From: Syntrophaceae bacterium
GTDB taxonomy: Bacteria; Desulfobacterota; Desulfomonilia; Desulfomonilales; Desulfomonilaceae
NCBI GenBank assembly: GCA_014874425.1
Contig: JACWAG010000412.1
Location: 1 to 13,536 of the forward strand
Length of the DNA: 13,536 nt
Direction: 5' to 3'
Part shown: positions 1-5,840 of the stretch, one piece after another
How the letters are laid out: the number at the start of each line of letters is the position of its first letter
Position numbering within the stretch: position 1 is the first letter of the stretch
Made by a program: the position numbers and the translations under genes
The notes under the pieces: generated by a model
Told to the model about the DNA's origin: nothing
Databases searched by the model: none
Seen by the model: only the letters and a program-made list of their open reading frames with translations

Positions 1-105
1 AGGCACGCTAAAGTGCTGCCACATTCCAGGAAAATCCATAAATTTTAAATCCACCATTACCGCATTGTTCTCTTTGGCGAATTCCAAAACCGCTTTAGGT
101 TCCAT
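1..105 (-). CDS. glnA: Glutamine synthetase, N-terminal 35 codons (partial, runs off the left edge)
   Basis: Reading the minus strand from the ATG at 105 gives 35 uninterrupted codons that run off the window. The start MEPKAVLEFAKENNAVMVDL and the following DFPGMWQHFSVP are the typical N-terminus of bacterial glutamine synthetase type I, including the conserved D-F-P-G-x-W-Q-H block. The enzyme makes glutamine from glutamate, ammonia and ATP in the cytoplasm. An AAAGGAG ribosome binding site at about 112-118 lies 6-7 bases before the ATG and fixes the start. The gene follows a PII gene on the same strand, the classic glnB-glnA neighbourhood, but 215 bases separate them and hold hairpins and a possible promoter. 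The catalytic domain is outside the window, so intactness cannot be judged. Confidence 0.93.
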   Translation of the reverse strand, partial: MEPKAVLEFAKENNAVMVDLKFMDFPGMWQHFSVP

Positions 106-118
106 TCGTTACTCCTTT

Positions 119-274
119 TTAGTTCTGTACACTAAACAAACGGTCAAGCATTTGACCGTGTTTATCGGTTGATCTAAAACTCCGAATAGCCATGACGGGC
201 GCGGCCCGCCATAGTGTGAATCCAGTGGCCGCCATGGCTGCTAAACCTGCGCCCAAAAGCAGCGCAAGCGGCAA
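119..274 (-). CDS. Possible small hydrophobic protein (51 codons from TTG) before glnA
   Basis: Between the PII gene and glnA the minus strand carries an open frame ending with TAA at 119-121, just before the glnA ribosome binding site. From a TTG at 274 it encodes 51 residues, starting LPLALLLGAGLAAMAATGF, a convincing transmembrane-like stretch, then a basic and polar tail ending DRLFSVQN. An internal ATG at 235 would give 38 residues. Neither start has a good ribosome binding site, and the frame is open further upstream without an ATG. It may be a real small membrane protein coupled to glnA, a remnant of a longer gene, or chance. I recognise no family. The frame contains both hairpins and the possible -24/-12 element. 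Confidence 0.25.
   Translation of the reverse strand: MPLALLLGAGLAAMAATGFTLWRAAPVMAIRSFRSTDKHGQMLDRLFSVQN
140..159 (-). promoter_or_regulatory. Hairpin in the glnA leader, possible attenuator
   Basis: Arms ACGGTCAA (140-147) and TTGACCGT (152-159) form a perfect 8-bp stem with a 4-nt loop. In the minus-strand transcript the stem is followed by the U-rich TTGTTT, and the glnA start codon is about 35 nt further on. That geometry fits an intrinsic terminator or attenuator in the glnA leader, or an mRNA-stabilising structure. The stem also lies inside a short open frame, so its role is inferred only. Confidence 0.4.
192..212 (-). promoter_or_regulatory. GC-rich hairpin in the PII-glnA intergenic region
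   Basis: ATGGCGGGC and GCCCGTCAT (minus strand) pair over 9 bp with one G-U pair around a 3-nt loop. It is the strongest structure in the gap. No T-run follows, so it is not a standard intrinsic terminator. It could mark processing between PII and glnA messages, or be a by-product of the overlapping open frame. Confidence 0.35.
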
Positions 275-279
275 ACCAA
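262..279 (-). promoter_or_regulatory. Possible sigma-54 (-24/-12) promoter for glnA
   Basis: The minus strand reads TTGGTTTGCCGCTTGC: GG at 276-277 and GC at 264-265 with exactly 10 bases between, and TTGG and TTGC cores as in the consensus. The consensus CA after GG is replaced by TT, so it is weaker than the two amtB promoters. Transcription would start near 252 and give glnA a leader of about 147 nt. The 10-bp palindrome CCAATATTGG (276-285) overlaps it. Confidence 0.35.
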
Positions 280-320
280 TATTGGCGCAGATTATTACAC
301 ACGCGATTTAAAGTCTAACC

Positions 321-659
321 CTAAAGAGCGTCCTCGTCACGTTCTCCAGTCCTGATCCTAATCACGGTCTCCACCGAGGTCACAAAGATTTTTCCATCGC
401 CAATGCTGCCTGTGCGCGCAGCCGCGATGATTTTCTCAATAACCTGATTTACAAGAGACGTCCTTACTACAACCTCTACTTTGATTTTGGGAAGGAAATC
501 GACCAAATATTCCGCTCCGCGGTATATTTCCTTGTGACCCTTCTGACGCCCAAAACCCTTAACTTCGGTGACCGTCATTCCCTGCACACCGAGGGAATGT
601 AACGCTTCCTTGACATCGTCGAGCTTGAACGGTTTTATAATCGCTTCAACTTTATTCAT
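321..659 (-). CDS. glnB: Nitrogen regulatory protein PII (copy 1)
   Basis: This is a 112-residue PII signalling protein, the usual family length. PII trimers bind ATP/ADP and 2-oxoglutarate and report nitrogen and energy status to partners such as AmtB, uridylyltransferase and regulators. The N-terminus MNKVEAIIKPFKLDDVK is typical. The T-loop (about 37-55) contains RQKGHKEIYRGAEY with Tyr51, the residue uridylylated in proteobacterial PII. The B-loop, TGSIGDGKIFV (82-92), and the C-terminal RIRTGERDEDAL are present. It matches the second PII copy at about 85% identity by eye (17 differences). It lies 70 nt downstream of amtB copy 1 with no recognisable promoter between them, so it is probably co-transcribed from the sigma-54 promoter at 2070-2086. 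The ATG follows AAAGGGGAAC at a rather long spacing. GlnB versus GlnK is uncertain; the symbol rests on glnA being next. Confidence 0.95.
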   Translation of the reverse strand: MNKVEAIIKPFKLDDVKEALHSLGVQGMTVTEVKGFGRQKGHKEIYRGAEYLVDFLPKIKVEVVVRTSLVNQVIEKIIAAARTGSIGDGKIFVTSVETVIRIRTGERDEDAL

Positions 660-729
660 TTTTCCAGGGTTCCCCTTTCAAACCAATTCCACTACGTGAA
701 CTCGTCACGCCCTCGGTTATCCGATTGTT

Positions 730-1941
730 TTACAGATTATATCCGACTTCTCCATGAGCGCTAGTGTCTACGCCAAGCTCCTCCTCATCCTCTGTTACTC
801 GCAAACCCATTACCGCCTTGATAGCATAAAGCAAAACGGCTGTAACTACGGCGCTATACACAAATACGGCAGCGATCCCAATGAGTTGAACAAGGAACTG
901 ATGGGAGTCACCGAATAATAAACCATTTCCACCCTGTGGGTTAATAAGCTTTGACGCAAAAATGCCGGTGCAAACAGTTCCCCAGATACCGCCCACACCG
1001 TGTATGCCTACGACGTCTAGTGAATCGTCGTAACCCAACTTGTCTTTCGCGAGCACAGCCAGGTAACAAATTATTCCAGCGACCCCTCCTATGATCAGAG
1101 CGGCGTCAAGTCCTACATAACCGCATGCGGGCGTAATTGACCCTAGACCAGCTATTGCTCCTGAAGCCAACCCCAATGTAGTGGGTTTGCCTCTTAAAAT
1201 CCATTCGGCCAATATCCATGTCATCGAGCCTGTGGCCGCAGCCATATGAGTAACGATGAAGGCGTTTCCAGCTACGCCGTCAGCGGCTAGGCGGCTACCA
1301 GCGTTAAAGCCGAACCATCCGAACCAAAGCAAACCCACGCCCAGTAAAGTGAGAGTCAGGTTATGAGGAATAAACGCCCTTGTCCCGTATCCTTTTCTTT
1401 TGCCGACCACTAGGGCCGCGACCAGCGCTGCGACCCCGCAATTGAGGTGAACCACCAAGCCGCCGGCAAAATCCAGGATCCCCAACTTCGAGAGCCAGCC
1501 ACCACCCCAGACCCAGTGACAGATCGGGGAGTATACAAAGGTCATCCATAAAACCGTAAAAACTACAAATGGTCCGAATTTCATTCTCTCCGCAAATGCC
1601 CCGGAAATTAGGGCAGGGGTGATGATCACAAACATTCCCTGAAATGCGAAGAACACCGAATGAGGAATGGTAAGACCTTCTTTAACTTCTGATCCGACTC
1701 CGTGTCCCATAAAGTGAGAGAGATTTCCGACAAATCCTCCGACATCCGGTCCGAACGAGAGGCTGTAACCATATATCAACCAGATTAGAGATCCCAAGCC
1801 CATTAGCAAGAAGCTGTGCATCATTGTTGAAAGCACATTTTTGGGTCTGGTCAAACCACCATAAAATATGGCGAGACCAGGCGTCATAAGTAAAACTAGA
1901 GCCGCGCTGATCATGACAAAAGCCGTGTCGGCAGCGTTCAT
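730..1941 (-). CDS. amtB: Ammonium transporter AmtB (copy 1)
   Basis: A 403-residue Amt/Mep/Rh channel that moves ammonium across the inner membrane as a trimer of about 11-helix subunits. Conserved features are MTPGLAIFYGG near the N-terminus, SGAFAERMKF (113-122), LDFAGGLVVH with Asp157 and the first pore His165, WFGWFGFNAG (206-215) with the gate-type Phe210, and DVVGIHGVGG with the second pore His314. The C-terminal tail (380-403) ends HGEVGYNL, the cytoplasmic segment involved in PII control. The ATG at 1941 is chosen because GGGAGGAG (1951-1958) sits 8-9 bases upstream and because the longer frame, opening at 2094, would begin upstream of the sigma-54 promoter at 2070-2086. The start MNAADTAF also matches copy 2. 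There is no E. coli-style signal peptide. The PII gene follows, reversing the common PII-amtB order. Confidence 0.95.
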   Translation of the reverse strand: MNAADTAFVMISAALVLLMTPGLAIFYGGLTRPKNVLSTMMHSFLLMGLGSLIWLIYGYSLSFGPDVGGFVGNLSHFMGHGVGSEVKEGLTIPHSVFFAFQGMFVIITPALISGAFAERMKFGPFVVFTVLWMTFVYSPICHWVWGGGWLSKLGILDFAGGLVVHLNCGVAALVAALVVGKRKGYGTRAFIPHNLTLTLLGVGLLWFGWFGFNAGSRLAADGVAGNAFIVTHMAAATGSMTWILAEWILRGKPTTLGLASGAIAGLGSITPACGYVGLDAALIIGGVAGIICYLAVLAKDKLGYDDSLDVVGIHGVGGIWGTVCTGIFASKLINPQGGNGLLFGDSHQFLVQLIGIAAVFVYSAVVTAVLLYAIKAVMGLRVTEDEEELGVDTSAHGEVGYNL

Positions 1942-2024
1942 AAAGAAATCCTCCTCCCAAAATTTCTCAAGCCTTAAAAGAGGAGGTCTGCCGGCGTGTA
2001 TTTCGACCCACTTGAAAGGCCCGA

Positions 2025-2057
2025 TTGTTAATTCGGAATGGCAAACCGAATTTACAA
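2025..2057 (-). promoter_or_regulatory. Hairpin at the predicted 5' end of the amtB copy 1 mRNA
   Basis: AATTCGG (2030-2036) and CCGAATT (2046-2052) form a perfect 7-bp stem with a 9-nt loop. After one mismatch it continues as TTGT/ACAA. The structure would begin within a few nucleotides of the start site predicted from the -24/-12 promoter (about 2060) and lies about 85 nt before the start codon. It could protect or regulate the transcript, or be a binding site in DNA. No counterpart was noticed before amtB copy 2. Confidence 0.4.
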
Positions 2058-2069
2058 TTTTGGCATTTA

Positions 2070-2086
2070 AGCAAGTGGCGTGCCAA
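2070..2086 (-). promoter_or_regulatory. Sigma-54 (-24/-12) promoter of amtB copy 1
   Basis: The minus strand reads TTGGCACGCCACTTGCT, essentially the consensus TTGGCACG-N4-TTGCW. The -24 GG (2083-2084) and -12 GC (2071-2072) are separated by exactly 10 bases. Transcription should start near 2060, leaving a leader of about 118 nt. Such promoters need an AAA+ activator, and a candidate gene lies at 4207-5769. Just past the -12 element it shares the block GCATTTAAGCAAG (plus strand) with the amtB copy 2 promoter. Confidence 0.85.
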
Positions 2087-2253
2087 CACATCAAGCATCA
2101 AACGACATACACGTAACACGCTGATATCAAGGAACAATATAAATTAAGCCCAATCTGGACCCATAAAAAATACATAATAACCCTACCAAAAAGTAATAAA
2201 GGCCTCTCTTGGATTACAATTATGTAGGTAATTGAGCTTCAATAAAGAGCTGT
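2087..2253. other. AT-rich spacer upstream of the amtB copy 1 sigma-54 promoter
   Basis: This AT-rich stretch lies between the end of the copy 2 PII operon and the copy 1 promoter. It should hold any upstream activator sites. Scanning for TGT-N10-ACA (NifA) or TGCAC-N-GTGCA (NtrC-like) found none. No gene is visible. Confidence 0.4.
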
Positions 2254-2287
2254 GAGAGAAAGCTAGTTCATCGGGCGGCTTTCTCTC
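2254..2287 (-). terminator. Possible terminator after PII copy 2
   Basis: GAGAGAAAGC (2254-2263) and GCTTTCTCTC (2278-2287) are a perfect 10-bp inverted repeat around 14 bases, starting 10 bases past the PII stop codon. The following minus-strand sequence, CTCTTTATTG, is only mildly T-rich. It probably ends or stabilises the amtB-PII copy 2 transcript and separates the two transporter modules. Confidence 0.5.
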
Positions 2288-2296
2288 TGTGCCATT

Positions 2297-2635
2297 CTAA
2301 ATGGCGTCTACATCTCGCTCGCCGGTTCTTATCCTCACTACAGTTTCGACAGGGAAAACGAAAATCTTTCCATCGCCGATGGTTCCTGTCCTGGCGGCGG
2401 CAATGACCTTTTCTATGACTTGGTCCACTATGGAAGCCTGTACTACCATTTCGATCTTGATCTTGGGAAGAAAGTCCACCAAATATTCAGCTCCTCTATA
2501 AATCTCCTTGTGTCCTTTCTGTCTACCGAATCCCTTGACTTCCGTTACTGTCATTCCCTGGACGCCTATGGAATGGAGGGCGTCTTTTACGTCGTCCAGC
2601 TTAAATGGCTTTATGATCACTTCAACTTTTTTCAT
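2297..2635 (-). CDS. glnK: Nitrogen regulatory protein PII (copy 2)
   Basis: A second 112-residue PII protein, starting MKKVEVIIKPFKLDDVKDAL. It has the same T-loop, RQKGHKEIYRGAEY with Tyr51, the B-loop TGTIGDGKIFV (82-92) and the C-terminus RIRTGERDVDAI. Differences from copy 1 cluster in the strand at 60-70 and at residues 93-94, outside the T-loop. It should form ATP- and 2-oxoglutarate-responsive trimers that bind AmtB. The ATG at 2635 is preferred over the in-frame GTG at 2644 because GAAAGG lies 8 bases before the ATG and the length then equals copy 1. It lies 94 nt after amtB copy 2 with no sigma-54 motif between, so it is likely in that operon. The symbol glnK is by partnership with amtB only. 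Confidence 0.93.
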   Translation of the reverse strand: MKKVEVIIKPFKLDDVKDALHSIGVQGMTVTEVKGFGRQKGHKEIYRGAEYLVDFLPKIKIEMVVQASIVDQVIEKVIAAARTGTIGDGKIFVFPVETVVRIRTGERDVDAI

Positions 2636-2729
2636 GTATGTCACCTTTCAGTGAGATAGTTAAGCGGATAGAAGTTTTGGACTGCCTAACAGTTTCATTC
2701 AATATAGGAGCCGCAACGAAACACAACCT

Positions 2730-3968
2730 CTAAATATTGTAGGCGGTTTCACCATGCTCGGATGTGTCGCAACCGACAACTTCCTCTTCCTCGGAAACTT
2801 TAAGTCCGACTACGGCTTTAACTATGTAAAGAATGATAGTGGTTACCACAAGGGAGTACACTATGGTTGCTACTACCGCCACAAACTGGATCCAAAGCTG
2901 GCTGGGATTACCGAAAAATAGGCCGTCATTCCCAGTAGGGTTTATGAGCTTGGAAGCGAACAGCCCTGTGGCGAGTGCGCCCCAGACCCCACCTACACCA
3001 TGTACGCCTACTACATCCAGGGCGTCGTCATAACCGAGAGAACTCTTGGCGAGTACCGCCAGGTAACAGAGGACACCGGCTACAGCGCCCAGTATTACGG
3101 AAGAGACAGGCCCGACAAACCCGGAAGCCGGAGTAATCGCTACCAGACCGGCCACAGCGCCGGAAGCTAAACCGAGTGTAGTAGGTTTACCTTTGATGAT
3201 CCATTCCGCAAACAACCACGACATAGCCGCCGCTGCAGTCGCCATATGTGTCACCACAAAGGCCATCGCAGCGCCTTCACTGGCTGCCAGCGCACTACCT
3301 GCGTTGAAACCGAACCAACCTACCCACAACAAACCGGCCCCGAGTAGCGTCAATGTGAGGTTATGCGGGATCATTGCCGTGTGGCCGTAGCCTTTTCGTT
3401 TCCCAATCACAAGGGCGCAAGCCAAGGCCGCCGCCGCCGCATTTATGTGAACTACAGTTCCACCTGCGAAATCAAGCGCTCCCATACCCGATAGCCAGCC
3501 GCCAGGACCCCATACCCAGTGGGCTATAGGGCAATATACAAAGGTGATCCACAACAACATGAATAATACGAACGAACTGAATTTCATCCTTTCCGCAAAG
3601 GCGCCGGAAATCAAAGCTGGAGTTATTACCGCAAACATACACTGAAAAATCATGAAAGTGGTTCCAGGAATGGTCATCGTCTTGGAGGGGTCCACTAGGT
3701 CCGGAAACAGCCCGGCGCCAATATTGTTGAGAAAAAAGTAATGTGAACCGCCCAACCACCCACTGACAGCGTCAGGGGCAAAGGCTAGACTGAATCCATA
3801 AAACATCCAGATTATTGATGCCATCGCCATCAGAAAGAAGCTGTGCATCATGGTTGATAGAACGTTCTTCGATCTGGTCATACCACCGTAGAACATCGCC
3901 AAACCGGGTGTCATAAGTAAAACCAGCGCTGAAGACGCCAGAACCCACGCATTGTCCGCTTGATTCAT
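2730..3968 (-). CDS. amtB: Ammonium transporter AmtB (copy 2)
   Basis: A 412-residue ammonium channel closely similar to copy 1. The pore residues are Asp166 and His174 in DFAGGTVVH, the gate-type Phe219 in WVGWFGFNAG, and His323 in GVHGVGG. SGAFAERMKF (121-130) and the C-terminal PII-sensitive tail ending HGETAYNI are conserved. It differs most from copy 1 in the periplasmic loop at about 66-105, which is roughly 10 residues longer here. The ATG at 3968 follows GGAGA (3979-3983) at 10 bases. It is the first gene behind the sigma-54 promoter at 4061-4078, and PII copy 2 follows. Two AmtB-PII pairs side by side suggest duplication of a module, with different affinities or partners inferred. 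Confidence 0.95.
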   Translation of the reverse strand: MNQADNAWVLASSALVLLMTPGLAMFYGGMTRSKNVLSTMMHSFFLMAMASIIWMFYGFSLAFAPDAVSGWLGGSHYFFLNNIGAGLFPDLVDPSKTMTIPGTTFMIFQCMFAVITPALISGAFAERMKFSSFVLFMLLWITFVYCPIAHWVWGPGGWLSGMGALDFAGGTVVHINAAAAALACALVIGKRKGYGHTAMIPHNLTLTLLGAGLLWVGWFGFNAGSALAASEGAAMAFVVTHMATAAAAMSWLFAEWIIKGKPTTLGLASGAVAGLVAITPASGFVGPVSSVILGAVAGVLCYLAVLAKSSLGYDDALDVVGVHGVGGVWGALATGLFASKLINPTGNDGLFFGNPSQLWIQFVAVVATIVYSLVVTTIILYIVKAVVGLKVSEEEEVVGCDTSEHGETAYNI

Positions 3969-4060
3969 CTTTCAACTATCTCCGTTATCTGTCGTTCCGT
4001 CTAAAGCCTACGCTTCTGTCATCACTGTCGAGCGCTCAAAACTAAGTTGATTTGCATTTA

Positions 4061-4078
4061 AGCAAGCGTGGCGCCAAA
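4061..4078 (-). promoter_or_regulatory. Sigma-54 (-24/-12) promoter of amtB copy 2
   Basis: The minus strand reads TTTGGCGCCACGCTTGCT. The -24 GG (4074-4075) and -12 GC (4062-4063) have exactly 10 bases between, with TTGGC and TTGC cores. The predicted start site is near 4050, giving a leader of about 82 nt. It shares GCATTTAAGCAAG (plus strand) with the copy 1 promoter, as expected if promoter and gene were duplicated together. Confidence 0.8.
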
Positions 4079-4086
4079 GTCGCAAG

Positions 4087-4101
4087 ATTTACGATGTAAA
4101 T
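4087..4101. promoter_or_regulatory. 15-bp palindrome just upstream of the amtB copy 2 promoter
   Basis: ATTTAC-GAT-GTAAAT is a perfect inverted repeat with 6-bp arms. It lies about 12 bases upstream of the -24 element, close for a classical enhancer site but possible for a repressor or accessory factor. No clear copy was seen before amtB copy 1. Confidence 0.3.
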
Positions 4102-4164
4102 AGTTAATCTGCTGTAATTGTTGCTTTAAGGATAACGTCAATAGTGAACCTGTCAATTATAAAG

Positions 4165-4179
4165 TGTAGCAGAACTACA
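4165..4179. promoter_or_regulatory. Inverted repeat TGTAG-N5-CTACA between the activator gene and amtB copy 2
   Basis: Five-base arms (4165-4169 and 4175-4179) surround five bases, about 90 bp upstream of the -24 element and 28 bp past the activator stop codon. It could be an upstream activator site, one base short of the NifA TGT-N10-ACA pattern (here TGT-N9-ACA). It could also be a weak terminator for the activator gene, since CTTTATAAT follows on the minus strand. Both are inferences. Confidence 0.3.
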
Positions 4180-4206
4180 AAAAGGTATGTTTTGCTTTTG
4201 TCTCTG

Positions 4207-5769
4207 TTACATTGTGGTACGAAACCGCTTCGCATCTATTCCATGTTTCATAACCCGTAGACCCATAATTCGCTCCGTTAACCCCAATGCCCGCGCCGCC
4301 CTTGCTTTGTTGCCCCTGGCCGCTTTTAGTGCGTCCACAATCAAGTCTCGCTCTACTGTATTGAGAGTGGAGTCCAGGGTACCCGAGTGGGCCGTGCCGC
4401 TGGCTTCGGCTGTCTGTAACGTTGGCGGAAGGTTGTGAGAATGAATGACCTGGTCAGAACTAAGAAGGACTGCCCGTTCGATACAATTCTCCAGCTCCCT
4501 AACATTTCCTGGCCAATGATAACTCATCAGCATGTCAATCGCGGGGGTAGCAATCCTAAGGACCGGTTTATCATTGGCCCTGCTGTACTTTTCAATGAAA
4601 TAGTCAACGAGTAGAGATATGTCAGTCTTTCTTTCCCTAAGAGGCGGGATGTGTATTGGAAAAACATTTAGTCTATAATAAAGGTCATGCCTGAACACGC
4701 CTTCAGTGATGAGACGCTCAAGGTCCCTGTTCGTCGCTGTTATAATTCTAACATTGGTCTTTTGAGTCGCAGAGCCTCCTACACGCTCAAATTCCTTCTC
4801 CTGCAATACTCTAAGCAGTTTGATCTGAGTAGTCGGTGACAAGTCCCCAATCTCATCAAGAAAGATCGTTCCACCATGAGCTAGCTCGAAACGGCCTTTC
4901 CGTGTAGCTATAGCGCCGGTAAACGCTCCACGTTCGTGACCGAACAACTCACTTTCAACAACACTCTCGGGAAGCGCCCCACAATTGACCTTCACAAAAG
5001 GTTTGTCCGCTCGTGGACTGTTATAGTGGATGGCATGAGCAACCAGTTCCTTGCCTGTCCCACTTTCGCCCCTGACCAAAACGGTAGCCTCGCTGGGCGA
5101 AACTTGCGATATTAAATCGTAAACAGCGCGCATTACCTTTGAGTTGCCTACAATATTGGAAGGCCTGAACCTTTCCCGTAACTCGCTCTGCAAGCGTGTG
5201 TTCTCTTCCATGAGACGCTGCCGCTCCTCTTGGGCTTCCTGTCTTAAACGAACAGCCTGCGCGATCATCGAGGCGATGATGGCAAGTAACCGGACGTCCT
5301 CCTGAAAAGAAACTCCCTCTTCAAAAACCCGGTCAGCGCTCAACGCTCCGATGACCTCATTCCCAATCTTGATGGGCACACAAATAAAAGAAACGTCATT
5401 TTTCTTCAAACGCTTGCGCGCCCCAGTTCTATCCAGAAAAAGAGGTTCATCGGATATGTGCGGCACAATCGCCGGTCTACCAGTTTTAACCACCTGGCCG
5501 GTTATTCCTTCCCCAGGCCTGTATTTGCCTCGTTCCTTCTGAACTTCCGACAGCCCATGCGCGGTCTCAATCATGATTTCACCGGACTGTCGGTTCAACA
5601 GGGTTATGGTCCCCCGCATCATCCCCATCCGCCTGGCTATAGCCTCCAAAACTGGACCAACTACATCTCCCAATTCTATGCTCTGATCCAAGATTTGGCT
5701 TATTTCAAAAAGCAAAAGGAGTTCCTGGACTTCTCTTTTTACAATAGGAGCCTTACGCCTGACTTCCAT
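4207..5769 (-). CDS. nifA: NifA-type sigma-54-dependent activator (GAF, AAA+, Fis HTH)
   Basis: A 520-residue bacterial enhancer-binding protein. A GAF domain (about 20-172) and a coiled linker (175-200) precede an AAA+ domain with Walker A GESGTGKE (234-241), the sigma-54 contact loop GAFTGA (281-286), Walker B TIFLDEIGDL (301-310), RHDLYYRLNVF (360-370) and WPGNVREL (419-426). The Fis-type helix-turn-helix (486-510), with GLTERIMGLRV and GIDAKRFR, closely resembles NifA C-termini. The linker between AAA+ and HTH lacks the cysteines of oxygen-sensitive NifA; the only cysteines are 130, 263 and 429. The ATG at 5769 has AAGGA 8 bases upstream. Position suggests it controls the sigma-54 amtB/PII operons and perhaps nif genes elsewhere. 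A role as a general nitrogen regulator is equally possible; no nif genes or nifL are visible. Confidence 0.85.
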   Translation of the reverse strand: MEVRRKAPIVKREVQELLLLFEISQILDQSIELGDVVGPVLEAIARRMGMMRGTITLLNRQSGEIMIETAHGLSEVQKERGKYRPGEGITGQVVKTGRPAIVPHISDEPLFLDRTGARKRLKKNDVSFICVPIKIGNEVIGALSADRVFEEGVSFQEDVRLLAIIASMIAQAVRLRQEAQEERQRLMEENTRLQSELRERFRPSNIVGNSKVMRAVYDLISQVSPSEATVLVRGESGTGKELVAHAIHYNSPRADKPFVKVNCGALPESVVESELFGHERGAFTGAIATRKGRFELAHGGTIFLDEIGDLSPTTQIKLLRVLQEKEFERVGGSATQKTNVRIITATNRDLERLITEGVFRHDLYYRLNVFPIHIPPLRERKTDISLLVDYFIEKYSRANDKPVLRIATPAIDMLMSYHWPGNVRELENCIERAVLLSSDQVIHSHNLPPTLQTAEASGTAHSGTLDSTLNTVERDLIVDALKAARGNKARAARALGLTERIMGLRVMKHGIDAKRFRTTM

Positions 5770-5801
5770 ACAAATGATCCTTATCTAAATTACAGAGTTC
5801 A

Positions 5802-5821
5802 AACCTACAAAATTGTAGGTT
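5802..5821. promoter_or_regulatory. 20-bp palindromic operator overlapping the -10 box of the activator gene
   Basis: AACCTACAA (5802-5810) and TTGTAGGTT (5813-5821) are perfect 9-bp arms around AA. The palindrome covers the predicted -10 box and start site of the activator promoter, the usual place for a repressor operator. The binding protein is unknown. Because the predicted start falls at the edge of the repeat, an RNA hairpin is less likely than a protein site. Confidence 0.55.
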
Positions 5822-5840
5822 GAATAACTCAATTTGTCAA
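5812..5840 (-). promoter_or_regulatory. Sigma-70-like promoter of the NifA-type activator
   Basis: On the minus strand TTGACA (5835-5840, perfect -35) is followed after exactly 17 bases by TACAAT (5812-5817, five of six -10 bases). Transcription would begin near 5805, about 36 nt before the ATG. The activator therefore appears to be made by the housekeeping sigma factor, unlike the amtB operons. Confidence 0.65.

Noticed and set aside
106..320. Glutamine (glnA-type) riboswitch before glutamine synthetase
   Set aside because: The conserved motif bases of that riboswitch were not found; only simple hairpins are present.
1942..2094. N-terminal extension of amtB copy 1 back to an ATG at 2094 (454 residues)
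   Set aside because: The extension would start upstream of the sigma-54 promoter at 2070-2086, it does not look membrane-like or conserved, and a strong ribosome binding site precedes the ATG at 1941.
2087..2296. Searched for NifA (TGT-N10-ACA) or NtrC-like enhancer sites before amtB copy 1
   Set aside because: No match found by eye on either strand; none is annotated.
4187..4438. Plus-strand open frame opposite the end of the NifA-type gene
   Set aside because: It lies antisense to the conserved Fis-type helix-turn-helix region, has no recognisable protein pattern and no good start.
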